64,000 nucleotides of DNA from CAVQGF01 sp045807945 (GTDB lineage: Bacteria > Acidobacteriota > Terriglobia > Terriglobales > Acidobacteriaceae), in the NCBI GenBank assembly GCA_045807945.1, contig JBJMGI010000097.1, positions 62,001 to 126,000 of the forward strand, written 5' to 3'. Shown one piece after another: positions 32,498 to 41,366 of the stretch (the first letter of the stretch is position 1; each line of letters opens with the position of its first letter). The notes below the pieces were generated by a model. That model made no database searches. It saw only the letters and a list, made by a program, of their open reading frames with translations, and was not told where the DNA came from. The translations under genes and the position numbers were made by a program.

Positions 32498-32986
32498 TTA
32501 CAGCTTCTTTCCCATCATGAAGGCGTCGAGCTGTCCCATGTAGTAACGGGGGATCGTCCGCAGCACGCTGTAACCATGTTTCTTGTAAAAGCGGATCGCG
32601 GAATCGTTATCCACACCTGTTTCGAGCAGTACGGTTCGGCAGCCGGCTTCCTTCAGTCGCTTTTCCGCCGAGGCAAGCAGCTCACTTCCGATGCCAGCTC
32701 TGCGCCAGCGGGCCACAACGTCAATCGTGATCACGTGTCCGACGGATTCTGCTGCGGGGGCGGTAAGCTTTTTTGCGGGAGGAGCTTTTCTTCGCACCTT
32801 CGCTATGTCCGCGAGCACAAATCCCGCCACTTGCCCCTCGCGTTCGCTCACGACCGTGAACGCCTGCGGACGCCGCATGTACCACTGCAATTCTTCGCGA
32901 GAGTAGGCGATGCCGGGTAGGAAGCAGCTCTGGTCTATTTGCCAGAGCTGTTCAAATTCTGCCTCGGAGGCGGTGCGGATCGCCAT
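32498..32986 (-). CDS. RimI-like N-acetyltransferase (GNAT)
   Basis: A 162-residue GNAT protein: IRTASEAEFEQLWQIDQSCF at the N terminus, motif A ITIDVVARWRRAGIGSELLA with the acetyl-CoA loop RRAGIG, and motif B VDNDSAIRFYKKHGYSV. These resemble RimI, which acetylates ribosomal protein S18, but sequence alone cannot fix the substrate. A Lys/Ala-rich insert (RRKAPPAKKLTAPAAE) precedes motif A. A TAGAAT box lies exactly 6 nt before the ATG, without a Shine-Dalgarno, pointing to a leaderless mRNA. Confidence 0.85.
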   Translation of the reverse strand: MAIRTASEAEFEQLWQIDQSCFLPGIAYSREELQWYMRRPQAFTVVSEREGQVAGFVLADIAKVRRKAPPAKKLTAPAAESVGHVITIDVVARWRRAGIGSELLASAEKRLKEAGCRTVLLETGVDNDSAIRFYKKHGYSVLRTIPRYYMGQLDAFMMGKKL

Positions 32987-32992
32987 CCATCG

Positions 32993-32998
32993 ATTCTA
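32993..32998 (-). promoter_or_regulatory. -10 box TAGAAT 6 nt before the RimI-like start
   Basis: Minus strand TAGAAT, then CGATGG, then ATG 32986; transcription would begin at the start codon. Confidence 0.5.
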
Positions 32999-33004
32999 TT
33001 GCAG

Positions 33005-35251
33005 CTATCGGCTGAGCGCTTCTGCGTCCGAGGTACGCCCCGCCTTGCGGTAGGCCTCCGCAAGATGCTGCCGCAATTCTGCTACGGGAGCGTCGTCGAT
33101 ATGTTGCGCGCGCTGATATCCCAGCGCATTCTCCAGGATCACGATTGCCTGGTTATACTCGCGACGTTGTAGATATACGTAACCGAGCGTGTCCATCACA
33201 CCCAGATCGCGCGGCAGGGTTTGATGCGCGAACTGCGCCAGCTCCAGCGCGCGGTCAAGATTGATGGAACGTTGCGCGTAGATCCACGCAAGATTGTTCG
33301 CCGTCACGCCGGAGTTCTCGCCGTGGTGCAGCGCGGATTCGAAGCTCCGGGTCGCGGATTGAACGTCGTCTCGGCGCAGGGCCTGGTCGCCTTCCAGCAG
33401 CTCAGCCCAGCTTCGGTTCGCTTCCGCAATGGCCCGTTGTGCGGCTTCTGTGTTGCCGGAATCCAGGTAGCTTCGTGCCAGCGCAGTCAGCGCGGCCGAA
33501 CGTTGTGGATCAATATCAGCGGCGGCGCGCAAGCAACGCTGCGCATCGCTATACCAGCCGTTCTGGGCGAATAGACGTCCGGCAGTTTCCATCAGCGTCG
33601 CGGAACTCGGGGGATTGCTGGCCACGCGTTCCATCCGCAGCAGCATCGGGCGCGTGATCTGGCCGAAGCGATAAACGTTTACCAGTCCCTCTATGGCCTC
33701 CTGCGATGCTGGAGCAAGCACCACGGCCTGCTGATATTCGATCAACGCGCTGGCAACGTTGTGCGTCTCCGCATCGATCGCGCCCTGGATGCAGTGCGCC
33801 TCGGCGGAGGATGCATCCACCGCGAGCGCGCGCCGGGCCATCATTATTGCCGGCAAATATCGCTTTTGTGCCGCGAGGATTCGAGCATAGAGCAGAAGTC
33901 CACGCAGATTTGCAGGCTCGCTGCGCACTACGAAGGCCGCGTGGATCTCGGCCGCGTCCGGGTTGCCGTCCGCCAGCGCCTGCTCCGCTGCCTGCAGTCG
34001 AGCCGGTATGAAGCCTGGATCTTTGCTGACCGCAGCATCCGTCTCCGATTTCGCTGTTGCAACATCGCCACCGCGGGCACTCGCTGCTGCGAGCAGATAG
34101 TGTGCCGCCGCCGACTCGGATGAGAGCGCGACAGCCGAGCGTGCCTGCGCGAGCGCCGAAGTGGTGTCACCTTCGACGAGAGCGATTTCCGCACCGAGAA
34201 TCTGTGCGGTTGTCGGATCGAAGAATGTCGCGAACTGTTGCAGGTGCAAGCGCGCAGGAAAGATGTGATCAGGCGTCGCGCTAGCAGATTGGAGGTCCGC
34301 CTCGATGATGCGTGCAGCCAATGCGGCGTACTGTTGCTTGATCTCGGCGCTCGGTTCGGTTGTGCCGAGGGAGTTCGTGAGCTTCGCCAACGCCGAGCGG
34401 TACTGCTCTCCAGCTTGGGTTGCGTTTCCCGCGTTCAGCTTGTAATCGGCAACTTCAGACGTATTGCTTCCGCGGATCGCGTCGATGTGCGCAAGCACAT
34501 CTGCCGATTCCTTAAGCCGTGAAGTCCGCTGCAGAAACTGCGCCAGTCGCAGATTGGTCTCGGCAGAGTTGTCGGAGGCGATAGCGAGACGATAGTTCTG
34601 CTCGGCAGCGGCATTGTCGCCTTGTTCCTCAGCCATTCGCGCGAGCGAGACGCGAAGGCGCGCATCCTTTGGACTCTTCTCCGCCGTCTGCAGCAGGAGC
34701 GTATGGGCTTCTTCGTCACGTCCTTGGGCGCGGTAAAGGTCTGCAACTATGATGGCGACGTCGCCGCGCTCCGGGCGAAGATCCAGGACGCGCTGCAGGA
34801 TCGGCATTGCTTCCTGCACTCGATCCTGCGCTAGCGCCGCAATACCCATGATCGCGAGCGCGTCTGCGTTGCCCGGCTCAAGCCGAAAGACGATGCCTGC
34901 TTCCTGCCCGGCACGGTCAGGAGAATTGCCCACTAACAAGAGGTTCGCTGCGCGAAGATGCGCACGGGCATTTTGGGGATTGAGCTGGGTCGCTCGCTCA
35001 TAGTCCTCAAATGCAGCTTGCGGATCCTTCAGCGCCAACTTCAGATCGCCTCGGCTGACGAGCGCGTCCGCAAGAAAGCGGGGCGTGCGGTCGGACGAAT
35101 GTTCGATCACGCGCGTGTACAGCCGCATCGCCTGCGCGGGATCTTTGTGTTCCAAACTTTGTGCGCGTTGATAAAGTTTTTCCGGGGACGCGCAGCCAGC
35201 AATGAGGAGACAGGCAAGGGGAACAAGAGGTCCTAAACGCCGCAGGTACAT
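33005..35251 (-). CDS. Large tetratricopeptide-repeat lipoprotein
   Basis: Lipoprotein signal peptide with lipobox LIAGC (C19). The remaining ~730 residues are almost wholly TPR helix pairs; clear units include ADALVSRGDLKLALKDPQAA, YERATQLNPQNARAHLRAAN, DLYRAQGRDEEAHTLLLQTA and GVMDTLGYVYLQRREYNQAI. About 15 or more repeats are likely. The architecture resembles the PEP-CTERM/exopolysaccharide-associated TPR lipoproteins (PrsT-like), but no exopolysaccharide genes are in view. Periplasmic, anchored to a membrane. Protein-protein scaffold of unknown process. Confidence 0.88.
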   Translation of the reverse strand: MYLRRLGPLVPLACLLIAGCASPEKLYQRAQSLEHKDPAQAMRLYTRVIEHSSDRTPRFLADALVSRGDLKLALKDPQAAFEDYERATQLNPQNARAHLRAANLLLVGNSPDRAGQEAGIVFRLEPGNADALAIMGIAALAQDRVQEAMPILQRVLDLRPERGDVAIIVADLYRAQGRDEEAHTLLLQTAEKSPKDARLRVSLARMAEEQGDNAAAEQNYRLAIASDNSAETNLRLAQFLQRTSRLKESADVLAHIDAIRGSNTSEVADYKLNAGNATQAGEQYRSALAKLTNSLGTTEPSAEIKQQYAALAARIIEADLQSASATPDHIFPARLHLQQFATFFDPTTAQILGAEIALVEGDTTSALAQARSAVALSSESAAAHYLLAAASARGGDVATAKSETDAAVSKDPGFIPARLQAAEQALADGNPDAAEIHAAFVVRSEPANLRGLLLYARILAAQKRYLPAIMMARRALAVDASSAEAHCIQGAIDAETHNVASALIEYQQAVVLAPASQEAIEGLVNVYRFGQITRPMLLRMERVASNPPSSATLMETAGRLFAQNGWYSDAQRCLRAAADIDPQRSAALTALARSYLDSGNTEAAQRAIAEANRSWAELLEGDQALRRDDVQSATRSFESALHHGENSGVTANNLAWIYAQRSINLDRALELAQFAHQTLPRDLGVMDTLGYVYLQRREYNQAIVILENALGYQRAQHIDDAPVAELRQHLAEAYRKAGRTSDAEALSR

Positions 35252-35284
35252 GCGAATAGGATGTTTGCGCAGAAGGCGCAGATG

Positions 35285-36427
35285 TCAGGCGGTAGTCTCG
35301 ATTGTGGTCAGCGATTCGGTCCGCTTCAATTGGCCGCACGCCGCAAAGATGTCGCGACCACGCGGGCGGCGCACAAAAGCGGGGATTCCCGATTCGCGCA
35401 GGGTCGCCTTGAAGGCATCAACATTCTCCGCTGAAGGAGTGGAGTACGGAACCTCCGGTCCCGGATTCCACGCGATCAGGTTGATCTTCGCCCCGGTGCC
35501 GCGCAACAGCTCAGCCAACTCTCGCGCCTGATCAGGCGAATCGTTCACACCACCCAGCAGAACGTACTCAAAGGTCAGCCGCTCGCGGCTGCGTAACGGA
35601 TACGCGCGCGCCGCCTGCAGCAGCTTTTCTATGTTCCACTTGCGATTAATAGGCATGATGCGCTCGCGGACAGCGTCGTTCGGAGCGTTCAGCGAAATCG
35701 CCAGCTTCGGTCGAATTTCCTCTTTGGCGTAGTCATACAGCCGCGGCACGATTCCCGAGGTCGAGATCGTCATGCGCGAAGCCGGAATGCCGACGCCGTG
35801 CTCCGATAGCAGACGCACCGCTTTCATCACGTTGTCGTAGTTGAGGAAGGGCTCGCCCTGCCCCATGAAGACCAGGTTCACGCGCTCGATTTTGAGGTCG
35901 ACGTTGTGCTCATTGAGAACGCTGGTGACTTGTCCCACGATCTCGCCGGCTGTGAGATTTCTTTTTTGGCCCAACAGAGCCGTCAGGCAGAACTGGCAAT
36001 TCACGGCGCAGCCGACCTGGCTGGAGATGCAGATAGTCGCGCGCTTCCAATCGCGTTTCGGCATGGAGCCTTCTTCTTCCAGTCCCGCTTCGCTGCCATC
36101 ACCAGCCTCGCCGCCGTCACCTTCCGGCATCCAGACAGCTTCTACACTCTCGCCGTCAGCAAACTTGAACAGATAGCGAACGGTTCCGTCGCTGGAGACG
36201 AAGCGCTTGTCGACGGTCGGGAGGCCGATGTCGTGTCCGGCTTCGGCCATCTTTTGACGCAGCTCTTTTGAGAGGGTAGATATCTCCTCCACTGAGCGGC
36301 TTCTCTGCCGGTAGATGGCCTCAAAAAGCTGCTTGGCCCGATAGGCTGGCTCGCCAAAGCTTTCCACAATGGTGCTAAGCTCTTTGGAATCAGCGCCTAA
36401 AAGGCCGGATTGTGGGCTTTGCGGCAT
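35285..36427 (-). CDS. rlmN: Dual-specificity 23S rRNA A2503 / tRNA A37 C2-methyltransferase
   Basis: Radical-SAM enzyme. The cluster motif is CAVNCQFC; the C-terminal IFAACGQL holds the catalytic Cys that forms the covalent RNA intermediate; LVFMGQGEPFLNYDNV and AISLNAPNDAVRERIMPINR are typical. Between two N-terminal strands there is an unusual acidic, Gly-rich insert (GDGGEAGDGSEAG, residues ~103-115). Start chosen at ATG 36427 (MPQSPQSGLL); the frame runs 21 nt further to a weaker start. 380 residues. Confidence 0.93.
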   Translation of the reverse strand: MPQSPQSGLLGADSKELSTIVESFGEPAYRAKQLFEAIYRQRSRSVEEISTLSKELRQKMAEAGHDIGLPTVDKRFVSSDGTVRYLFKFADGESVEAVWMPEGDGGEAGDGSEAGLEEEGSMPKRDWKRATICISSQVGCAVNCQFCLTALLGQKRNLTAGEIVGQVTSVLNEHNVDLKIERVNLVFMGQGEPFLNYDNVMKAVRLLSEHGVGIPASRMTISTSGIVPRLYDYAKEEIRPKLAISLNAPNDAVRERIMPINRKWNIEKLLQAARAYPLRSRERLTFEYVLLGGVNDSPDQARELAELLRGTGAKINLIAWNPGPEVPYSTPSAENVDAFKATLRESGIPAFVRRPRGRDIFAACGQLKRTESLTTIETTA

Positions 36428-36528
36428 GCATCTAATCCTTAGAAGCACCTGAAATCGGTGCTCCTGTTTGTCACCAGCCCTTCATTTTATTGGTTTTCCG
36501 GGCTCCGCGCTGACAAACAATTGCTGTG

Positions 36529-36534
36529 TACAAT
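36529..36534 (+). promoter_or_regulatory. -10 box TACAAT ahead of the M16 peptidase
   Basis: TGTGTACAAT, then 10 nt to ATG 36545. AGAGG lies close to the start codon, so a short leader is possible. Confidence 0.4.
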
Positions 36535-36544
36535 CGAAGAGGCG

Positions 36545-37819
36545 ATGGTAGAAGAGCTCAGGAATATTCAGCGTGAAGTCCTGCCCAACGGACTCACCAT
36601 TCTTACCGAAGAGATGCCGCACATTCGGTCCGTCTCCATCGGCATCTGGGTGAAGACCGGCTCCCGCCACGAAGATCCAAAATTCAACGGCATCTCGCAT
36701 TTTCTGGAGCACATGGTCTTTAAAGGGACCAAGGGCCGCTCCGCCGCCGACATCGCGCGCCTGATGGATTCCATCGGCGGCAACATGGACGCTTTCACCG
36801 CCAAAGAGTGCATCTGCTTCAACGTAAAGGTACTCGACGAGCACATGCCCATCGCGCTGGACGTGCTCAGCGACCTCGTCCTGAACCCGATATTGGACAC
36901 CGATGACATAGCGCGCGAACGCGGCGTCATCCTCGAAGAGATCAAGATGGACGAGGACAATCCCGATTACCTCGTCCACGAGATATTCACCCAGAATTTC
37001 TGGAAAGACCATCCGCTCGGGAAGCCCATCCTTGGGACTAAGGACACAGTCCGCGGCTTCGAGCAATCAGTACTGAAAGATTACGCGGCGCGGTATTTTT
37101 CGGCGGCGAACTTAATCATTTCTGCCGCGGGAAGCCTTAAGCACGAAAAGTTCGTCGCTATGGTCAAAGAACGGTTCAGCAATCTTCAGAAATCGAAGAA
37201 CGGCTTCCACGAGGCGCCGCCGAAGATCTCTTCGCGCATTATCATGCGCAACAAAAAATCGCTCGAGCAGGTGCAAATCTGCGTGGGCGTACCATCCCAT
37301 CCTATTTCGCACGAGAAGCGATACGCCTCATATCTACTGAACACCCTTCTCGGCGGCGGAATGAGTTCCCGACTATTCCAGAACATTCGCGAGCAACAAG
37401 GGCTGGTTTACGCGATCTTCAGCGAACTGAATCCCTATCGCGACACTGGATGCCTTTCCGTGTACGCGGGAACTTCACGACAGTCGGCTGCGAAGGTAGT
37501 GGAATCCATCGTGAAGGAGTTTCGCTCCATCAAGAACCCGGTCACGCCCGAAGAGCTGCGTCGCGCGAAAGATCAACTGAAGGGAAGCCTGATGTTGAGC
37601 CTGGAGTCGTCATCGGCGCGCATGTCGAACCTGGCCCGGCAGGAGATGTACTTCGACCGTTTCATGGGACTCGACGAGATCATTCAGCGCATCGAAGGCG
37701 TCACTCAAGACGACCTGTTAGAGATGGCGAATGAATTCTTCCAGACCGATTCCATCGCGGTCACTGTTCTGGGCAATCTTGATGGACTGAAGATTTCCCG
37801 CGAACAGCTGGCCTGCTGA
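36545..37819 (+). CDS. M16-family zinc peptidase
   Basis: The inverted zinc motif HFLEH is in GISHFLEHMVFKGTKGRSAA, and the third ligand lies in RERGVILEEIKMDEDNP. The C-terminal half is the non-catalytic M16 repeat with LGGGMSSRLFQNIREQQGLV (the R/Y substrate-binding pair). The 424 residues match single-chain processing peptidase-like proteins (PqqL/YmxG/MPP-beta type). No signal peptide from ATG 36545, so cytosolic. The frame upstream to 36458 is open but non-homologous, and MVEELRNIQREVLPNGLTIL is the family start. It is convergent with the FAD reductase, with no gap. Confidence 0.92.
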   Translation: MVEELRNIQREVLPNGLTILTEEMPHIRSVSIGIWVKTGSRHEDPKFNGISHFLEHMVFKGTKGRSAADIARLMDSIGGNMDAFTAKECICFNVKVLDEHMPIALDVLSDLVLNPILDTDDIARERGVILEEIKMDEDNPDYLVHEIFTQNFWKDHPLGKPILGTKDTVRGFEQSVLKDYAARYFSAANLIISAAGSLKHEKFVAMVKERFSNLQKSKNGFHEAPPKISSRIIMRNKKSLEQVQICVGVPSHPISHEKRYASYLLNTLLGGGMSSRLFQNIREQQGLVYAIFSELNPYRDTGCLSVYAGTSRQSAAKVVESIVKEFRSIKNPVTPEELRRAKDQLKGSLMLSLESSSARMSNLARQEMYFDRFMGLDEIIQRIEGVTQDDLLEMANEFFQTDSIAVTVLGNLDGLKISREQLAC

Positions 37820-38878
37820 TCAGCGCGTCGCCGTCACCAGCAACTCACCCGCACCACTCCACTGGATAGCTTTCGCTGTGATTTTTCGTAACGGCCGCGG
37901 CATTCGCAGAAGCTTCCTGAGCTGCGAAGCAGCCGTGAATGGTGACGACAATTCCGCAGCGTACTGCGTCGCATAGCTCTCGAGCGCGGTAGAAAGATTC
38001 GGTGATGCCAGGAGAGACTCTGCAGCCATCACTCCTGAACGCAGCGCCAGGGAAATTCCGTCGCCCACGAATGGATCGATGAATCCGGCCGCATCGCCTA
38101 CTTGGAAGACGTGGTCCAGCACAGGCTGCGGCTTTCGGAATACCAACGGTGAGGTGCTGACGGGAGCAAACACCTCTTCCCATCCGCGGCTGCGAAGCCA
38201 GAGTTGCGGATGCATGTTGAAGACTTCAGGCAGCGACTTCGCGACATGCGCCTTTACAACCGCACAGACATTCACGATGTTGTCCCCGACCGGCTGCACG
38301 CCGCAATAGCCGCCGTCAAAGAAATAGAGGTCCACGGTCGCTGATGGTGCAGACTCGCGGAAGTGCGATTTCACCCCAAGCTGTTTCTGAGAAGGATCGA
38401 GTTGCGGCAAAGGATTGAGATTTGACCACCGGCCTGCGGCATTGATGACTGCGTCACCTTCAAAAACGTCTTCTTTAGTCGTGACGCGGATGGCTCCATA
38501 GCTCTCGATGGCTGTGACGGAAATCTTTTGGCGGCATTCCGCCCCTGCGTCCTTTGCGGCTCGCCACAGCGCTGCGTCTAGCTCAAAACGCGTGATGCTG
38601 GCTCCTGCGGGCGCGAGCGGCGCCGTGATGATCTCTTCATCCACGAAAAGACGCGTTCGCGAAATCTTAGGAGAGCTCTCGATCATCGGATGCTTTCCGA
38701 GAAGATTCGCGAGTGTTGCGAGCGATTCCGCCGATACGAATTCTCCGCAAACGCGCTGCCGGGGCAAGGTGCCTCGTTCTAGCTGCAGCACTCGCATGCC
38801 GACGCGCGCGGCAGTAATGGCAGCGGCCGAACCCGCGGGCCCGCCGCCGATCACTATCACCTGAAAATGCTTATTCAT
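37820..38878 (-). CDS. FAD-dependent oxidoreductase, geranylgeranyl-reductase family
   Basis: The FAD-binding N terminus is VIVIGGGPAGSAAAITAA with GTLPRQRVCGEFVS after it, and the second FAD motif is FQVGDAAGFIDPFVGDGISL. These are the marks of the geranylgeranyl reductase/tryptophan halogenase-like group that reduces isoprenoid chains or modifies polyketides. Length 352. It overlaps the methyltransferase by 8 nt. In other genomes a pair like this often accompanies a type III polyketide synthase; none is here. Substrate unknown. Confidence 0.82.
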   Translation of the reverse strand: MNKHFQVIVIGGGPAGSAAAITAARVGMRVLQLERGTLPRQRVCGEFVSAESLATLANLLGKHPMIESSPKISRTRLFVDEEIITAPLAPAGASITRFELDAALWRAAKDAGAECRQKISVTAIESYGAIRVTTKEDVFEGDAVINAAGRWSNLNPLPQLDPSQKQLGVKSHFRESAPSATVDLYFFDGGYCGVQPVGDNIVNVCAVVKAHVAKSLPEVFNMHPQLWLRSRGWEEVFAPVSTSPLVFRKPQPVLDHVFQVGDAAGFIDPFVGDGISLALRSGVMAAESLLASPNLSTALESYATQYAAELSSPFTAASQLRKLLRMPRPLRKITAKAIQWSGAGELLVTATR

Positions 38879-39572
38879 GCTTCCACGCGATGGCTGCCAT
38901 ACGGAATAAGTAATGAGACGAAATTTCGACCCTCTTCGCTGCAGTTTGTTTTAGATACGACTTCATCTCCTCGATCGTGTAGGCGCGACGGATCGACACC
39001 GGAGCATCATGCCGAGTCAAACGGCTGCGCACAAAGGGAACTGCTACATAGACGAATGCGAGGTGCAGTGGGTTACGCCGAATGTCGTTGATCAACACGG
39101 CGTATCTTGCGACACGCAGCGCTTCGGTCGCGAACCGAGTTATCTCTTCAGGCTCGAGATGGTGAGCGAAGAGCGAACACCCGACGCAATCAATGCTCGA
39201 ATCGGCAAAGGGAAGCTGAAGAGCATCTCCAGACACCGCAGCGAGGCCACGCCCAAGATGTGATGAGGCTCGATCGAGAAGAATCGGCCGGAGGGTAATA
39301 TCATCCGACGCAAGGCTCTGACGCGATGCTTCCGCCACATCGCCCGAGGCGCCCGCCACATCCAGAAACGAAATCTCTTTTTTGCCGGATCGAGCCGCGA
39401 CCTTCCGCAGCATTGACGCCATTGTCGAAATGCCACCGAAGTAGCGGTTAAATGAGCGCAGGTCGGCTAGGGAATCCGCGACTTCGGTAGGAGTTCCGGC
39501 GTCCGTGTCGAGCAATTCAGGAACGACGGTCCGTTTCACCAGCGCAACCTCGCGGGCAGATTGCGAGGGCAC
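38871..39572 (-). CDS. Class I SAM-dependent methyltransferase
   Basis: Motif I is ISFLDVAGASGDVAEA (a D-x-x-G-x-x-G variant), motif II includes PILLDRASSHLGRG, and SGDALQLPFADSSIDCVGCS is the motif III/IV region, as in UbiE-like enzymes. RAYTIEEMKSYLKQTAAKRV lies in the C-terminal cap. Start is GTG at 39572, 2 nt after the ABC exporter stop. Together with the FAD reductase it probably modifies the same hydrophobic molecule, perhaps one handled by the exporter; this link is inferred from the operon only. Confidence 0.8.
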   Translation of the reverse strand: MPSQSAREVALVKRTVVPELLDTDAGTPTEVADSLADLRSFNRYFGGISTMASMLRKVAARSGKKEISFLDVAGASGDVAEASRQSLASDDITLRPILLDRASSHLGRGLAAVSGDALQLPFADSSIDCVGCSLFAHHLEPEEITRFATEALRVARYAVLINDIRRNPLHLAFVYVAVPFVRSRLTRHDAPVSIRRAYTIEEMKSYLKQTAAKRVEISSHYLFRMAAIAWKHE

Positions 39573-39574
39573 AC

Positions 39575-41326
39575 TTATACCGTCTCCAGCTCTTCTTCGA
39601 GAAGCTGCTTGTTGTACAGCTCGGTGTAGTAGCCGTTGCGGTCGATCAATTCATCGTGCGTACCGTATTCCACGATGCTGCCCTCGTGCAGCACGGCGAT
39701 TTTGTCGGCGTTCCGAACGGTAGAGACGCGGTGCGAGATGAAGATCGTGGTACGCCCCTGCATGATGTTGCGCAAATGGTTGAGGATCTTTTCCTCCGTT
39801 TGCGTGTCCACGCTGGAAAGCGCGTCATCGAGGATGAGGATCCGCGGGGAGCGGATGATCGCGCGCGCGATCGCGGTGCGCTGCTTTTGCCCGCCGCTGA
39901 GGGTTATGCCACGTTCGCCCACCACGGTTTCGTACCCTTGTGGAAAGCCGGCAACATCTTCGGCGATATTCGAAGCCTCGGCGGCTTGCTCAATGGCCAG
40001 CTTCTTTGCCGTGGCATCGATCTCGCCCGCCCCGAAGGCAATATTTTCTCCGATGGTGTCGCTGAAGAGGAACGTCTCCTGCGGCACGAATCCGATGTTC
40101 TGGCGCAACTGCTGCAGCGGGAACTCACGGATAGGTTTGCGATCAATGAGCACCATCCCGGGCTCCGCGTCGTAGACGCGTGGTACCAGATTCACCAATG
40201 TTGTTTTTCCTGACCCGGTCGGGCCGACGATCGCAAGGCTTGTGCCTGCAGGAACTCGCAAATTCACGTTACGCAGTATGCGGGTGCCGTTGAAGCTGAA
40301 ATTGAGATCGCGGAATTCAACTTCGCCCTTGAGTTCCGGCTGTGGCTTCACGTCCGCTGCATCCTGGATCTCGGGCTTCTCGATCAAGATCTCGTTGATA
40401 CGGATCATCGACGCCGTCCCGCGCTGGAAGATATTGATGACCCATCCTAGAGCGATTACCGGCCACGTGAGCTGCACCATCAGGACATTGAAAGCGACGA
40501 AGCCGTCGGCTCCGATGTGATGAAGCAGAACCTCGCGTCCTCCCAACCACAACACCAGCACGATTCCCAGCGCCAGCATGGCTTCAAGGCTTGGCCAGAG
40601 CATTCCCATGAGCCGCACCAGGCGAAGGCTGCGTGCAATGTATTCGAGGTTCGCGGTCTCAAACGACCTGATCTCAGCTTCTTCTTGCGCGTAGGCCCGC
40701 ACCACGCGCGCTCCGCTGAAGTTTTCCTGTGCCCGCGCAGAGATGTCGGAAAACATCGCCTGGATCCGCTCAAAACGTTCGTGGATCTTGCGTCCAAAGT
40801 ATTGCACCAGGATGCTGGCGAGCGGCAGCGGCAGAAATGCAAACAGAGTAAGCCGCGCGCTGATGTGCCACATCACCCAGAGCGAAGCCACCATCATCGC
40901 GATAGTGTTCGCGGAGTACATGATCGCCGGACCAAGCAGGTTGCGAACTGCGGCCAAGTCGTTGGTCGCTCGCGCCATGATGTCGCCGGTGCGGTTCCGC
41001 TGATAGTAGGAATAGGAAAGCGATTCCAAGTGGGTGAATAGGTCGTTGCGGAGGTCGAACTCGATCTCGCGCGAGATGCCGATCATCTTCCAGCGCGTGA
41101 GGAAAGTGAAGGTGCCCTTGCCCAGAGTAATAGCGAGCAACAAAAGGCTGTAATACCAGATTCTTTCCGTGCTTCCGTGATCCAGGTCGTAAATCGCGCG
41201 TTTAATGACGAGCGCGAATCGTACCCATATCGCGTTACCCGCGATCACCGTGAAGGTGCTGAACAGGTATGCCCAACGATACTTCCAGAGATAGGGTTTT
41301 AGCGGCCGCAGGGACTTGGGGAGCAT
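39575..41326 (-). CDS. ABC exporter, MsbA/multidrug type (fused membrane and ATPase domains)
   Basis: A half-transporter of 583 residues. Six membrane helices lie in residues ~15-310. The ATPase domain has Walker A IVGPTGSGKTTL, Q-loop NIGFVPQETFLFSD, signature ITLSGGQKQRTAI, Walker B ILILDDALSSVD and H-loop TIFISHRVSTV. It lies directly downstream of lptFG in the same direction, so export of lipid A or another envelope lipid is plausible, but MsbA identity is not proven. Upstream is a TGGTAGAAT extended -10 ending 10 nt before the ATG. Confidence 0.9.
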   Translation of the reverse strand: MLPKSLRPLKPYLWKYRWAYLFSTFTVIAGNAIWVRFALVIKRAIYDLDHGSTERIWYYSLLLLAITLGKGTFTFLTRWKMIGISREIEFDLRNDLFTHLESLSYSYYQRNRTGDIMARATNDLAAVRNLLGPAIMYSANTIAMMVASLWVMWHISARLTLFAFLPLPLASILVQYFGRKIHERFERIQAMFSDISARAQENFSGARVVRAYAQEEAEIRSFETANLEYIARSLRLVRLMGMLWPSLEAMLALGIVLVLWLGGREVLLHHIGADGFVAFNVLMVQLTWPVIALGWVINIFQRGTASMIRINEILIEKPEIQDAADVKPQPELKGEVEFRDLNFSFNGTRILRNVNLRVPAGTSLAIVGPTGSGKTTLVNLVPRVYDAEPGMVLIDRKPIREFPLQQLRQNIGFVPQETFLFSDTIGENIAFGAGEIDATAKKLAIEQAAEASNIAEDVAGFPQGYETVVGERGITLSGGQKQRTAIARAIIRSPRILILDDALSSVDTQTEEKILNHLRNIMQGRTTIFISHRVSTVRNADKIAVLHEGSIVEYGTHDELIDRNGYYTELYNKQLLEEELETV

Positions 41327-41366
41327 TGGTGATTCGATTCTACCAAGTCAAACGGGGTGCAGAAAT